From Parahoeflea alexandrii (GTDB lineage Bacteria; Pseudomonadota; Alphaproteobacteria; Rhizobiales; Rhizobiaceae), in NCBI RefSeq assembly GCF_027214025.1, contig NZ_JAPWHB010000005.1:1-64000 (forward strand): 64,000 nucleotides of DNA, written 5' to 3'. Both the position numbers and the translations under genes were made by a program. This document shows positions 33,964-43,674 of this stretch, in pieces (the stretch's first letter is position 1; every line of letters begins with the position of its first letter). The notes beneath the pieces are model-generated. The model did not search any database and was not told where the DNA came from. It was given only the letters and a program-made list of their open reading frames with translations.

Positions 33964-35501
33964 TGGTGCGGCGCGCCCGTCAATTTGCGCCCGTGAGCCT
34001 CGCCGTCATTGCGGCGATGTTTGCGTTTGGGGCTCACGCCGAAGAACCGCAGGCGCCTCTTCCCTTCGAACTGTTTCACGGTGCCGAAACCTTCTCCAAC
34101 ACCCTGTCCGAAGGTGCGTCCGATGGGCATGCCGGGTCCGAACCGGAAGCGCATTCCGGGATGGCCGCCGGAGAGCATGCGGATACCGCTCCGGGTGAAC
34201 CGGACCATGGTGCAGCAGACGCGGCCTCGTCCCAGGAAATCGAAGGCATCAAGGCACCATATTCCGAACCGGGCGAAACCGCCGGCTTCGAGATGGACGA
34301 CCAGATGGAAGCTCTCGAACCCTACAAGCTGGTCCGGTCGCTGCAGTTTGTGCAGGATGCGGTGGTGCAGGGCGATCATTCGGCGATGGAGATGCAGCGT
34401 TTTCTCATCGGCGTCATCGACAGCCGTCTTCGGCAAGCGGACCAGTCGGTCTTTGACGATCCGCGCAATGTCGACGCGGCGCTGATCTACGCCATGAGCG
34501 GCGGCAATCCGGCGACGCTCGATATTCTGGCCATCAAGGACAAGTTCGGCAATTTCGACAACGAGGTCACCACCGTACTCAGGGCCTATCTGAACGGCCG
34601 CGCCGCCAAGACGCAGACAGAGCTGAGCGAAGTGGTCAAGATCTACCGGGATACGGAGATCGGCCCCTATATCACATTGGTGGCCGCCAATGTGATGGCC
34701 GCGCTGAATGACTCGTCGGCCCTGGAACTGTTCGATTGGGCCAGGCTGACCGCTCCCGGAACCCTGGTGGAGGAGGCTGCCCTGAGGCGGTCCCTGTTCA
34801 TCGCGGCGCAGAAGAACATGGTCGACGAGGCGCTGCATTACGCCCAACTCTATGCCCGTCGCTTCATCAACTCGCCCTATGCGGGCCAGTATGCCGATCT
34901 TGTTGTCGATCTCGTGCTGCTCAACTACGAGAAAGTCGGAGATGAGGGGCTCAGCGAGATCCTCTCCTTCATGGATAGGCCAAGAAAGCGCGAGATCTAC
35001 CTGCGCATCGCCCGCAAGGCGGCGATCACCGGCCTGCGCGAACTTGCAGTGTTTGCTTCCGACCGGGCCGAAGCCCTGCTGGGAGTGAACGACAAGACCC
35101 CCCAGGCAATGGCGGAACTCTATTCAGGCATGGCAAAGATACCCACGGATGGTGTTGATGCTGTTCTTCAAAGTATAAATTCTCTTTCAGGGGCCCGTTT
35201 GTCGCGGCGCGACCGCGCATTACGGGAAGCGGCAAAGATTGTTGCAGGCGAAGTCGTGAAAAGACCTGTCCCCGACAGCTTCACGCAAGCATACCCTTCC
35301 ATCATAGCGCAACCGGAAGTGCCGCAAGGTGCCGAAAACATCAAGGCGAAAGCCGGTGAAGAGAAAAAGCCCGGAAGCTCTATTTTCAGACGGACGAGTG
35401 TAGCTGAAGAGGAGAGCCGGGCGGCAGAGGAAGAAGCATTCAAGGGTTATGTAGCGGAGCGCAAACAGGCCCTCGAGCGCATAGACAAGCTGCTTGAGTG
35501 A
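33963..35501 (+). CDS. motC: Periplasmic motility protein MotC
   Basis: A 512-residue exported protein with a signal peptide (FAPVSLAVIAAMFAFGAHAEE), a disordered acidic part to about residue 105, and a long all-helical body resembling TPR-type repeats. In S. meliloti MotC binds MotB in the periplasm and is needed for rotation; MotE is its chaperone. Gene order motB-motC-fliK is the rhizobial one. The last 90 residues are charged and partly coiled. Confidence 0.92.
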   Translation: MVRRARQFAPVSLAVIAAMFAFGAHAEEPQAPLPFELFHGAETFSNTLSEGASDGHAGSEPEAHSGMAAGEHADTAPGEPDHGAADAASSQEIEGIKAPYSEPGETAGFEMDDQMEALEPYKLVRSLQFVQDAVVQGDHSAMEMQRFLIGVIDSRLRQADQSVFDDPRNVDAALIYAMSGGNPATLDILAIKDKFGNFDNEVTTVLRAYLNGRAAKTQTELSEVVKIYRDTEIGPYITLVAANVMAALNDSSALELFDWARLTAPGTLVEEAALRRSLFIAAQKNMVDEALHYAQLYARRFINSPYAGQYADLVVDLVLLNYEKVGDEGLSEILSFMDRPRKREIYLRIARKAAITGLRELAVFASDRAEALLGVNDKTPQAMAELYSGMAKIPTDGVDAVLQSINSLSGARLSRRDRALREAAKIVAGEVVKRPVPDSFTQAYPSIIAQPEVPQGAENIKAKAGEEKKPGSSIFRRTSVAEEESRAAEEEAFKGYVAERKQALERIDKLLE

Positions 35502-35519
35502 ATTGAAGAGGAAAGCATC

Positions 35520-37025
35520 GTGAGTGCACTGGATATGGTGTTGCAGCGTCAAGTGCCTGCACGGCCGGTTGCAAAGGCCGGTGAAGGCTTCACCGGCGCC
35601 GATGCTGCCGGGGACGGCAGAAGCGATGCCTTTTCGGCCGCCCTTTCTAATGAAAAACGCAGCGCAGCCGCGGAACCGCAGGACAAGCGCACGGTGGTCG
35701 CGGACTCCGACCAGGTCGGGTCAGGCGAAGAAACCGATGCAGGCACTGACAGCGGGGAACCTGATGACCTGATTTCTTCCGGGCCCGGGCAGTCCGACGA
35801 GGTTCTCAATCTCCTGTCCGGATTGATGTCCAGTGCGGCCTACTCCGATGACGTCGATCTTGGAAAGACCGCGCAGGGCGAACAGGTTGCGGCTGATGCC
35901 GAAGAAATGGCGGCTGGCGCCGATGCCGCCGAGGAAGCGCCTGCAGGCAAGCCGGACGCTGCCGTCATGATCAAGCCTGGCAAGCCAGGGTCGGACGATT
36001 CCAGCGTGGCCAGCGCGAATGCTGCTGGAGCCAAGGCGGCGCGGCCTCAGGCTGGGGCTGAGGCAGTTGCAGCCAACGCGTCCCCGACGATCACTGATGC
36101 ACAGAAGGCAGCCCCTGGCCAGGCAAGCACGGTGCAGCCGGGTCAGCACGCCTCCGCCGATGCCGGGTCGGCAACCGCGGCGCCAGCCACCCTGGCATCC
36201 GCAGCCGCAGCGGCGCTGACAGGGCAGGGCACGCAGGCACCGGCTAAGGCTTCGACGACGGAGTCCGGTTCCGACCGGCAGAAGGACCAGGCCGCAATCA
36301 GGGAAGTCATGCGCGCCCTTGGCATGGAGGGCGAGGCTCGGCCCGCCGATGATGCCGGGATCCGGGGCCGCAATGCAGGCAGGCAGGGCGACGCTTCCGA
36401 GCGAAACAGCGACGAACCGGTCAGCCTCAAGGGCGGCAAGGTCGAAGTGATCGAATCACGGCGGTTCATGCCCGCCCAGACCATGTCGGCGAATGCCCAG
36501 TTGGTGACCCGTTCGCTGGTGGATGCGGGCACCACGGCGTTGTCCGCCCAGCGCACGGCGCCGGCGCAACCGGTTGCCCAGACGGGACCGCAGCAGGCAG
36601 GGCAAACGCTTCATACCCTCAAGCTTCAACTCAATCCGGTATCGCTTGGCAGTGTCACCGCTGTTTTGAAGCTGTCCGGTGAAGACCTGTCGGTCGAGAT
36701 CAAGGTCCAGACGGCTGAAGCCTACCGGCAGATCAAGCAAGACAATGAATCGATCATCAAGGCACTCCGTGGTCAGGGCTTTGGCGTTGAGCAGATCACG
36801 GTCCAACACGTTGCCGGACCCGACCGTGCTTCAAGCCAGACCGCGCAGCAGGGATTTCAACCGAGCCAGCAGGGACCGGGTTCAAGTGATGCGCAGTCGT
36901 CGGGCAACGAGAGCGGGCGCAACAATGCTGGCCGGCAGGGAACCGGTAGCCAGGGAGGGCAAGGCCATGAACAGAGTTCGTATGCTGGTTCTGGCGCTGG
37001 TCGCACTGACGGCGTTTATCTCTGA
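35520..37025 (+). CDS. fliK: Flagellar hook-length control protein FliK (formerly MotD)
   Basis: A 501-residue protein, mostly Ala/Gln/Pro-rich and disordered, as is usual for FliK rulers. The conserved hook-length domain lies at about 363-437 (LHTLKLQLNPVSLGSVTAVLKLSGEDLSVEIKV, then IIKALRGQGFGVEQITV). In S. meliloti the gene after motC was first named motD and later shown to be fliK. The GTG start at 35520 follows a GAGGAAAG ribosome site. Its end overlaps the next gene by 59 bp in another frame. Confidence 0.9.
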   Translation: MSALDMVLQRQVPARPVAKAGEGFTGADAAGDGRSDAFSAALSNEKRSAAAEPQDKRTVVADSDQVGSGEETDAGTDSGEPDDLISSGPGQSDEVLNLLSGLMSSAAYSDDVDLGKTAQGEQVAADAEEMAAGADAAEEAPAGKPDAAVMIKPGKPGSDDSSVASANAAGAKAARPQAGAEAVAANASPTITDAQKAAPGQASTVQPGQHASADAGSATAAPATLASAAAAALTGQGTQAPAKASTTESGSDRQKDQAAIREVMRALGMEGEARPADDAGIRGRNAGRQGDASERNSDEPVSLKGGKVEVIESRRFMPAQTMSANAQLVTRSLVDAGTTALSAQRTAPAQPVAQTGPQQAGQTLHTLKLQLNPVSLGSVTAVLKLSGEDLSVEIKVQTAEAYRQIKQDNESIIKALRGQGFGVEQITVQHVAGPDRASSQTAQQGFQPSQQGPGSSDAQSSGNESGRNNAGRQGTGSQGGQGHEQSSYAGSGAGRTDGVYL

Positions 37026-37545
37026 CGGGTTGATGCCACGCCAGGCCGAAGCAGCAACCGGTGTCTGCGAGGCCGAGATCCTCGCCGCCGCACGGGCCCA
37101 CGGCGTGCCGCCCGGCATCCTTCATTCCGTCGGCCTGACGGAGACCGGCCGGAAGGGATCGCTCTATCCCTATGCGCTCAATATCGAAGGCCGCACGGTC
37201 TATGCGAAGAACCGCAGCGAAGCACTGCGCGAATTCGAAAAGGCGCGGGCCGAGGGCAAGACCCTGATCGATCTCGGATGCATGCAGATCAATCACCGCT
37301 ATCATGGCGCTGAATTTAGGTCAGTGAGTGCGATGCTGGATCCGCACGCCAATGTTGAATATGCCGCCCGCTTTCTTGCCCGGCTGCACGCCCGGCACGA
37401 AACCTGGACGATGGCCGTGGCGCGCTATCATGCCGGTCCGAACAACGATCCGGCACAGAAAAGATATGTCTGCCGGGTCATCGCAAATCTGATCGCGACC
37501 GGTCACGGAGCATGGACGGAACAGGCCAGATCGTTCTGCGGATAG
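36967..37545 (+). CDS. Lytic transglycosylase of the flagellar cluster
   Basis: A 192-residue exported SLT-type lytic transglycosylase. After a signal peptide (MLVLALVALTAFI, ending near AEA) come the family motifs: catalytic glutamate in GLTETG, GCMQINHRYH, and ARYHAGPNN in place of AYNAGP. It probably opens peptidoglycan for the rod or helps place MotB/MotC. A GGGAGG ribosome site (36955-36960) lies inside the fliK reading frame; the 59-bp overlap with fliK is long. Confidence 0.9.
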   Translation: MNRVRMLVLALVALTAFISDGLMPRQAEAATGVCEAEILAAARAHGVPPGILHSVGLTETGRKGSLYPYALNIEGRTVYAKNRSEALREFEKARAEGKTLIDLGCMQINHRYHGAEFRSVSAMLDPHANVEYAARFLARLHARHETWTMAVARYHAGPNNDPAQKRYVCRVIANLIATGHGAWTEQARSFCG

Positions 37546-37634
37546 CACAACCTGAAATAGCAGATGACATTTTTCTGCCCGATTTGTAACAATTTGTTTA
37601 GAATTAGGCGTTTCTAAACGACGCAAGAAAAAAA

Positions 37635-37650
37635 TTAACCATTTGTTAAC
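37635..37650 (+). promoter_or_regulatory. CtrA-type site upstream of rem, distal
   Basis: TTAACCATTTGTTAAC is a perfect TTAA-N7-TTAAC site, 177 bp before rem, in a strongly AT-rich region between the transglycosylase gene and rem. A second, looser copy lies 71 bp downstream. Confidence 0.55.
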
Positions 37651-37720
37651 TTTTCCCAACATAATTGTGTGTAAGAGCGGTGATGCATACCATATCTAGG
37701 CAAATCAGCGGGAAATATGG

Positions 37721-37736
37721 TTAATCAATTATTAAT
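37721..37736 (+). promoter_or_regulatory. CtrA-type site upstream of rem, proximal
   Basis: TTAATCAATTATTAAT fits TTAA-N7-TTAA, with T instead of C at the last position, 91 bp before rem. The stretch is also nearly self-complementary, so it could equally be a site for the LuxR-type VisNR. Confidence 0.4.
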
Positions 37737-37826
37737 TGTCACCGGATTCATTTCATAGTTTACCGCGATTCAGCGGATTCGTACTCCTTATGCAACGAGG
37801 CACCACACTGATTCGGAGGCGAACGA

Positions 37827-38498
37827 ATGATCGTAGTGGTTGATGATCGGCAATTGGTAAAAGATGGGTACACATCTCTTTTCGGGCGGGAAGGAGTTCC
37901 TTCGGCGAGCTTTGATTCCGTCGAATTCGGGGAATGGGTGCACACGGCTGCAGATTCGGATCTGGCGGCGGTAGAGGCTTTCCTGATCGGACATGGAAAA
38001 CAGATGATGGATCTGCCCAGAGCGATCCGTGATCGCTCTCAGGCTCCTGTGATCGCAGTAAGCGATACACCATCACTTGAATCCACCCTGGCGTTCTACG
38101 ACAGCGGAGTGGACGACGTGGTGCGCAAGCCGGTTCATCCCCGGGAAATTTTGGCGCGTGCGGCGGCAATCCGCCGTCGGCTCAAGGCGATTACCACTCA
38201 CATCGAGATCGGTCCCATCCGGGTCTTTTCCGATGGCCGGGATCCCGAGATCGAGGATCGCACCTTTGCGCTGCCCAGGCGCGAACGCCGCATCCTCGAA
38301 TACCTGGTCGCCAACCGCGGCCGGCGGGTGACCAAGCAGCAGATCTTCAACGCAATCTACGGGATCTTCGACGAAGATGTGGAAGAGAACGTTGTTGAAA
38401 GCCACATTTCCAAGCTGCGCAAGAAGCTGCGCAAGCGTCTGGGTTTTGACCCGATCGATTCGAAGCGGTTCCTCGGATACCTGATCGATTGGAAGTAA
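37827..38498 (+). CDS. rem: OmpR-type flagellar activator Rem
   Basis: A 223-residue regulator with an N-terminal receiver-like domain and a C-terminal winged-helix DNA-binding domain ([31 protein letters not shown], then [19 protein letters not shown]). The receiver is degenerate: the D6-D7 pair is kept, but the usual phospho-acceptor position reads VEAFLIG without aspartate. S. meliloti Rem is likewise atypical, is made under VisNR control and activates structural flagellar genes. It stands alone between the fliK and flgE operons. Confidence 0.93.
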   Translation: MIVVVDDRQLVKDGYTSLFGREGVPSASFDSVEFGEWVHTAADSDLAAVEAFLIGHGKQMMDLPRAIRDRSQAPVIAVSDTPSLESTLAFYDSGVDDVVRKPVHPREILARAAAIRRRLKAITTHIEIGPIRVFSDGRDPEIEDRTFALPRRERRILEYLVANRGRRVTKQQIFNAIYGIFDEDVEENVVESHISKLRKKLRKRLGFDPIDSKRFLGYLIDWK

Positions 38499-38560
38499 AT
38501 GGGAATTGGCCAGCCCAAAAACGCGGTTGGCCACCTCTGTTAGCATCACAAACAATCAGG

Positions 38561-38586
38561 TTCACGCAAGGCCCGCTCGCTAATCT
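38561..38586 (+). promoter_or_regulatory. Putative flagellar activator box and -10 before flgE
   Basis: TTCACGCAAG (38561-38570), ten bases, TAATCT (38581-38586), 31 bp before the flgE start. The -10 position has TAA rather than the more common TAG. Confidence 0.6.
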
Positions 38587-38616
38587 AAATCGCAGTAGCA
38601 AAAGAGGGATTATGCG

Positions 38617-39879
38617 ATGAGCCTTTACGGAATGATGCAAACCGGTGCGTCCGGCATGAACGCACAAGCCAACCGTCTGAGCACCGTTGCAGATAACATT
38701 GCGAACTCCAGTACGACTGGATACAAGAAGGCAAGTACGGCATTCTCTTCGCTCATTCTGCCCTCAAGTGCCGGTGCGTACAATTCCGGAGCGGTCAATA
38801 CGAGTGTACGCTATTCAATCAGCGATGCCGGCCCTCTCGAGTTCACCACCTCCAACACCGACCTGGCTATCGATGGCGATGGCTTCTTCATCGTCAATGA
38901 CTCTGGCGGCAGGTCTTTCCTGACCAGGGCCGGATCCTTCGTCAAGGATGGCGATGGTAACCTCGTCAATGCTGCCGGCTTCACTCTGATGGGTTATGAT
39001 TACACCGGCGGCCCTCCGGCGCCTGTTGTCAATGGATTTGATGGCCTGGTTAAGGTGAACGTGCAATCGGCTGGACTGACTGCGACACCTTCAACAACCG
39101 GCAATTTCTTCGCCAACCTTGATGATGGTGCGGCCGTTGTTGCGCCAGCCAACTTGCCGTCGGCGAACGCCGCAAACGCTGAATATTCGCATAAAAGCTC
39201 TCTGGTTGTGTATGACAATGTCGGCGCGGAAGTCATGCTCGATTTCTACTACACCAAGACCGCCGACGATAACTGGGAAGTTGCTGTTTACAATCGTGCA
39301 GATGCTACGCCGGGGACGTCCTTCCCCTATGGTGCGGCTGCTCTGGCGACCCAGAACCTGGTATTCGATCCTGCGCTCAGCGGCGGCCTTGCTGCAGCCA
39401 GTCCGACCAGTATTTCGCTGGCCGTACCTGGCGGCGCGGCGCTCACCATAGACCTGGCTGAAATGACGCAGCTCAACTACGAATTTACCGTCGATGATGC
39501 AGACGCAAACGGCAACGCACCCAGCGCGGTGACCGATGTCGAGATCTCGGCGGATGGCACAGTGTATGCGAAATATGCAAACGGCGACCTGAAGCCGCTC
39601 TATCAGGTGGCGCTGGCCAATGTCCCCAGCCCCGACAATCTCACTCCGCTTCCGGGCAATGTCTACCAGCAGGGGATTGATTCAGGCGTAATCATCACAG
39701 GGTTTGCCGGCTCGGGTGGCTTCGGCAATCTGATCGCGGGTGCTCTTGAAGGGTCCAACGTCGACCTTGCCACGGAGCTGACCGACATGATCGCATCCCA
39801 GCGCAGCTACACGGCCAATTCCAAGGTCTTCCAGACCGGTTCTGACTTGTTGGACGTCCTCGTAAATCTCAAGCGATAA
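38617..39879 (+). CDS. flgE: Flagellar hook protein FlgE
   Basis: A 420-residue hook subunit with the N-terminal rod/hook motif (MNAQANRLSTVADNIANSSTTGYKKASTAF) and the C-terminal signature (GALEGSNVDLATELTDMIASQRSYTANSKVFQTGSDLLDVLVNLKR). The middle holds the D1/D2 surface domains. GAGGG lies before the ATG. It opens the flgE-flgK-flgL-flaF-flbT-flgD-fliQ operon. Confidence 0.96.
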   Translation: MSLYGMMQTGASGMNAQANRLSTVADNIANSSTTGYKKASTAFSSLILPSSAGAYNSGAVNTSVRYSISDAGPLEFTTSNTDLAIDGDGFFIVNDSGGRSFLTRAGSFVKDGDGNLVNAAGFTLMGYDYTGGPPAPVVNGFDGLVKVNVQSAGLTATPSTTGNFFANLDDGAAVVAPANLPSANAANAEYSHKSSLVVYDNVGAEVMLDFYYTKTADDNWEVAVYNRADATPGTSFPYGAAALATQNLVFDPALSGGLAAASPTSISLAVPGGAALTIDLAEMTQLNYEFTVDDADANGNAPSAVTDVEISADGTVYAKYANGDLKPLYQVALANVPSPDNLTPLPGNVYQQGIDSGVIITGFAGSGGFGNLIAGALEGSNVDLATELTDMIASQRSYTANSKVFQTGSDLLDVLVNLKR

Positions 39880-39910
39880 GTTTCGACTCGGGAGCTAGAA
39901 AGAACAGTCA

Positions 39911-41374
39911 ATGTCTCTGACATCCGCACTCAATACAGCGCAATCGTCTCTGTCCAATTACGCGACACAGACAAGTGTGATTTCGCGCAACATATCCAAC
40001 GCCTCCAACCCGGATTACGTCAGGCGCGATGCGGTCCTGACGAATTCGGTGATCGGTGCGCAGGGCGTCAGCGTTCAACGCGCTCAGGATATGGCTCTGT
40101 TCGTGCGGAGCATTGCAGACACATCGACTGCCAGCGCCCAGGAAACGCTGCTTACCGGGTTGACGGACCTGAAGAGCATACTGGGTGGCAACGACTATGA
40201 AACGTCGCCGGCCGTCCTGATCGCAACCATGCGTGATACGCTCGCGACATTCGCTTCGAAGCCTGGTGAAGCCACCCTTGCGCAAATGGCGATCGCCGAT
40301 GCTGTCACCGTGGCCAACGGGCTCAACGAGGCTTCGAAGTCCGTCCAGAGCGTCCGGTTTGAGGCTGACAAGGCGATCGGACAGCAGGTCCAGACCCTTA
40401 ACGAACTGCTGGCGCGCTTCGAGACCAACAACAACAGGATCTACAGCGGCACCCAGACCGGCAAGGACGTCAGTGCCGAACTGGACGAGCGCGACTCGCT
40501 GATCAAGCAGATCTCGTCGATCATCGGCGTCACCCAGGTTACCCGTTCGGGCAATGACATGGCGCTTTATACAAACGATGGCGTCACATTGTTTGAAACG
40601 GTTGCCCGACCGGTGGAATTCGATACCTCGTCGGGCTTCTCGGCGTCGCTTTCGGGTAATCAGGTCTTCATTGACGGCGTGCCGTTGGCGGCCGGTAAGG
40701 GGGCCAACACAACCGGCCGTGGTTCGCTGCAGTCACTGATGCAGATCCGCGACGAATATGCGCCCATGATGCAGGACCACCTCGACGAGATCGCGCGTGG
40801 GCTTATTGTCGCCTTTGCCGAATCCGATCAGTCGGCCATCCCGGTGCTGCCTGACATGCCCGGGCTCTTCACCTGGAGTGGTGGAACCATTCCTGCCGGC
40901 GCGACGATTGAGCCCGGTATTGCGTCTACGATAACAGTCAACGCGGCGCTGTTGCCGTCGCTTGGCGGCAATCCGCTGCTGTTGCGTGACGGCGGCATCA
41001 ACGGTGCTGCATACAGCTCCAATCCCACCGGTGCTTCGGGGTTCTCCACGCTGCTGGATGCCCATGTCCAGGCTCTTGACGAGCCGATGGCGTTTGATGC
41101 GGCTGCAGGGATTTCCACGTCAAGCAGTGTTCTGGCCTTTGCCGCCGAATCCATCGGCTGGCTTGAACTTAACCGGAGCGATGCTGAATCGGCGGCTCAA
41201 ACGCGCGAGGCCTCGCGGTTCCGTTCGGTTGAAGCCTTTTCAAACATCACCAGCGTTTCGCTGGATGAGGAAATGTCGATCCTGCTCGAACTGGAGCAGT
41301 CCTACAAGGCATCGGCCCGGTTGATCTCTGCGGTCGATGAAATGCTCCAGGCCCTCCTGGCGGTGGCGAGGTAA
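39911..41374 (+). CDS. flgK: Hook-filament junction protein FlgK
   Basis: A 487-residue hook-associated protein joining hook to filament. It begins MSLTSALNTAQSSLSNYATQ and has the NISNASNPDYVRRDAVL motif; it ends in the family C-terminal block (SVSLDEEMSILLELEQSYKASARLISAVDEMLQALLAVAR). Gap to flgL is 4 bp. Confidence 0.95.
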   Translation: MSLTSALNTAQSSLSNYATQTSVISRNISNASNPDYVRRDAVLTNSVIGAQGVSVQRAQDMALFVRSIADTSTASAQETLLTGLTDLKSILGGNDYETSPAVLIATMRDTLATFASKPGEATLAQMAIADAVTVANGLNEASKSVQSVRFEADKAIGQQVQTLNELLARFETNNNRIYSGTQTGKDVSAELDERDSLIKQISSIIGVTQVTRSGNDMALYTNDGVTLFETVARPVEFDTSSGFSASLSGNQVFIDGVPLAAGKGANTTGRGSLQSLMQIRDEYAPMMQDHLDEIARGLIVAFAESDQSAIPVLPDMPGLFTWSGGTIPAGATIEPGIASTITVNAALLPSLGGNPLLLRDGGINGAAYSSNPTGASGFSTLLDAHVQALDEPMAFDAAAGISTSSSVLAFAAESIGWLELNRSDAESAAQTREASRFRSVEAFSNITSVSLDEEMSILLELEQSYKASARLISAVDEMLQALLAVAR

Positions 41375-41378
41375 TCGG

Positions 41379-42431
41379 ATGAAAACGAGTTTCGTTTCAA
41401 ACTTGGCAATGCAGAATGCCATGCGGCTGACCATCGGCCGCGGGCAGAATGAGATCCAGAAACTGAATACCGAAATGGTCACCGGTCGCTATGCCGATAT
41501 CGGTTTGGCCCTCGGAGCCAAATCTTCCAACAGTGTTTCGCTGAACGGCGATGTCTCCAGGCTGAAGGCTATCCTGGATACGAACGCGCTGGTGACCCAG
41601 CGGTTGTCGGCATCCCAGGCATCGCTCGACCTGATGGCAGACGCCGCCCAGCAGATGCTTGAGGCATTCATCTCGGTCAGCGGATCGAACGATGTCAATC
41701 GGTTGCTGATCGCGCAACGCGATATCGAAACGTCCCTCGGCGCCTACACGGTAGCCGCCAATACGTCATCCAATGGCGAATACCTGTTCGCCGGCATCAA
41801 CACCAACACGCAGCCGCTGCAGGAATATCTCTCTCCCGGATCGCCGCCAAAGGTGGCTTTCGATGCCCTGTTCGTCAGCAAGTTCGGCTTTGTCCAGGAT
41901 GATCCGCTGGCTGCCACCATCACGGTGGCTGATATGCAGGATTTCCTCGACAACTATGTTGAGCCGGCCTTCAGCGGCGCCGACTGGAACACGAACTGGT
42001 CCAGCGCGTCCGATACCAATATCACAAGCCGCATTCAGAAGAACGAGGTGGTGGAATCCAGCACCAACGCCAATTCGGCTGGCATGCGAAATTTTGCGAT
42101 GGCCGCCGTGATCGGTGTCGAACTGCTCAAATCGCCGATCTCGGCGGAGGTTCGATCGGCTCTCAACCGGTCCGCGATCGAGTACGCTGGTGCTGCCGTG
42201 ACCGGGATCGACAATGAGCGCAGTATGCTCGGTGTATCGGAAAATCGCATCACCAATGCAAATGCCGCGCTTGAATCGCAACTCCGCATCATCACCCTGC
42301 ATCTGGGGGATGTCGAAGGCGTGGATGCCTATGAGGCTTCCACGCGAATGAAATCTTTGCTGGCCCAGGTCGAGACATCCTACACGCTCACGGCCCGGAT
42401 CCAGCAAATGAGCTTGATGAATTACTTGTAG
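41379..42431 (+). CDS. flgL: Hook-filament junction protein FlgL
   Basis: A 350-residue hook-associated flagellin homologue. It starts MKTSFVSNLAMQNAMRL; the C-terminal flagellin-like helix region (DAYEASTRMKSLLAQVETSYTLTARIQQMSLMNYL) is intact. The ATG at 41379 was chosen; going further up would overlap flgK widely. Confidence 0.93.
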   Translation: MKTSFVSNLAMQNAMRLTIGRGQNEIQKLNTEMVTGRYADIGLALGAKSSNSVSLNGDVSRLKAILDTNALVTQRLSASQASLDLMADAAQQMLEAFISVSGSNDVNRLLIAQRDIETSLGAYTVAANTSSNGEYLFAGINTNTQPLQEYLSPGSPPKVAFDALFVSKFGFVQDDPLAATITVADMQDFLDNYVEPAFSGADWNTNWSSASDTNITSRIQKNEVVESSTNANSAGMRNFAMAAVIGVELLKSPISAEVRSALNRSAIEYAGAAVTGIDNERSMLGVSENRITNANAALESQLRIITLHLGDVEGVDAYEASTRMKSLLAQVETSYTLTARIQQMSLMNYL

Positions 42432-42484
42432 CTGCATAGCCCGGAGTTGCCGGGCGTAAGTGGACAAACATGAAGGGCGTCTGA

Positions 42485-42832
42485 ATGTACCAATTTTCCT
42501 ATGCGGATGTTCAGGAGGATGGTGTAGCCGAAGCGCGCGAACGCGAGCGAGAGGCAATCAATCATTCGATTTCGCTGCTACAGGCAGCCAAGGCCAGCGG
42601 TCTTGAATCCCGCGAAGCAATCGAAGCCGTCTATTTTGTAAGCCGACTCTGGGTCCGGTTTGTCGAGGATCTGGCGTCGCCTGACAATCAACTGGCAGAG
42701 GAACTGCGGGCCAACCTGATCTCCATAGGGATATGGATTATCAGGGAATCCGAGCGAATCCGAAAACGCGAATCGGACAATTTCCAGGGGATCATCGATA
42801 TCTCGATCATCATCAGGGACGGATTGAAATGA
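42485..42832 (+). CDS. flaF: Flagellin synthesis and export regulator FlaF
   Basis: A 115-residue helical protein of the FlaF family ([66 protein letters not shown]). In Caulobacter FlaF is needed for flagellin production and works against FlbT. It overlaps flbT by 4 bp, fitting a paired role on the flagellin transcripts encoded at 28173-31752. Confidence 0.93.
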   Translation: MYQFSYADVQEDGVAEAREREREAINHSISLLQAAKASGLESREAIEAVYFVSRLWVRFVEDLASPDNQLAEELRANLISIGIWIIRESERIRKRESDNFQGIIDISIIIRDGLK

Positions 42833-43278
42833 AAAGCTCTCTGCGCATTTCCCTAAAGGCGGGCGAACGGATTTTCATCAACGGAGCGGTGCTTCGTGTT
42901 GATCGCAAGGTGGCTCTTGAGTTTCTCAATGACGTGACCTTCCTGCTCGAAAACCACGTGCTGCAGCCCGAACAGGCGACCACTCCGCTCCGGCAGCTCT
43001 ACTTCATAGTCCAGATGATGCTGATCAACCCGGAAGGCGCTGAACAGGCAATGGGCATGTTTCGCAAGTCGGTCGTCATGTTGCTCACCTGCTTCAAGAA
43101 TGAAGAAGTTCTTACCGAGCTCAAGCATATTGATGGTATGGTAACCCAAGGCCGGGCATTCGAAGCGCTCAAGGCGATTCGCGCGCTCTACCCGATAGAG
43201 GAGCAGATCCTCGATACCGCCGGGATGTCCGCCGGGACCATTGAGCAGATTCGCAAGGAGTTGGCGCCATGGACGTGA
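42829..43278 (+). CDS. flbT: Flagellin translation repressor FlbT
   Basis: A 149-residue FlbT protein ([61 protein letters not shown]). In Caulobacter FlbT binds the flagellin 5' leader and represses translation when assembly is incomplete. The three flagellin leaders here carry matching hairpins over their ribosome sites, which makes them plausible targets. The ATG at 42829 overlaps the flaF stop; the 3' end overlaps flgD by 10 bp. Confidence 0.94.
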   Translation: MKSSLRISLKAGERIFINGAVLRVDRKVALEFLNDVTFLLENHVLQPEQATTPLRQLYFIVQMMLINPEGAEQAMGMFRKSVVMLLTCFKNEEVLTELKHIDGMVTQGRAFEALKAIRALYPIEEQILDTAGMSAGTIEQIRKELAPWT

Positions 43279-43673
43279 ATTCAGTCAGCAGCAGCAGCAT
43301 GGTGGCAAGCACCTCTGCAGCAGCCACGGCATCCAAGAAAGCCACGCTCGATTACGACACGTTTCTGACCCTGCTCGTGCAGCAGATGAAGAACCAGGAC
43401 CCGACCGAGCCGATGGATGCGACCGAGCAGATTGCCCAGCTGGCAACCTTCAGCCAGGTCGAGCAGACCATCCAGACCAACAAGAACCTGGAAAACCTGC
43501 TGCAGTCCTCGACCCTCAATCAGGCCGGAACCATCATCGGCCGTACCATCACCAGCGCCGACGAGTCCGTTTCCGGTGTCATCAAGGAAGTCCAGGTCTA
43601 CTCCGACGGGCTGATCGCCATCCTTGAAAGCGGCGAGAAGGTTCTGGTCAGTGCCGGCGTGACGATTAGCTGA
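43269..43673 (+). CDS. flgD: Flagellar hook cap protein FlgD
   Basis: A 134-residue hook-assembly scaffold. It has the FlgD N-terminal signature ([44 protein letters not shown]) and a short C-terminal part. At 134 residues it is much shorter than enterobacterial FlgD (over 200), as is usual for rhizobia; it lacks most of the Ig-like C-terminal domains. Confidence 0.94.
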   Translation: MDVNSVSSSSMVASTSAAATASKKATLDYDTFLTLLVQQMKNQDPTEPMDATEQIAQLATFSQVEQTIQTNKNLENLLQSSTLNQAGTIIGRTITSADESVSGVIKEVQVYSDGLIAILESGEKVLVSAGVTIS

Positions 43674-43674
43674 G

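Noticed and set aside
37621-37638. A CGCAAG word before rem as a further copy of the flagellar box
   Set aside because: The bases before CGCAAG do not fit YTCR, and the nearest TA lies at 8 rather than 10 bases; the exact spacing seen at seven operons is not met.
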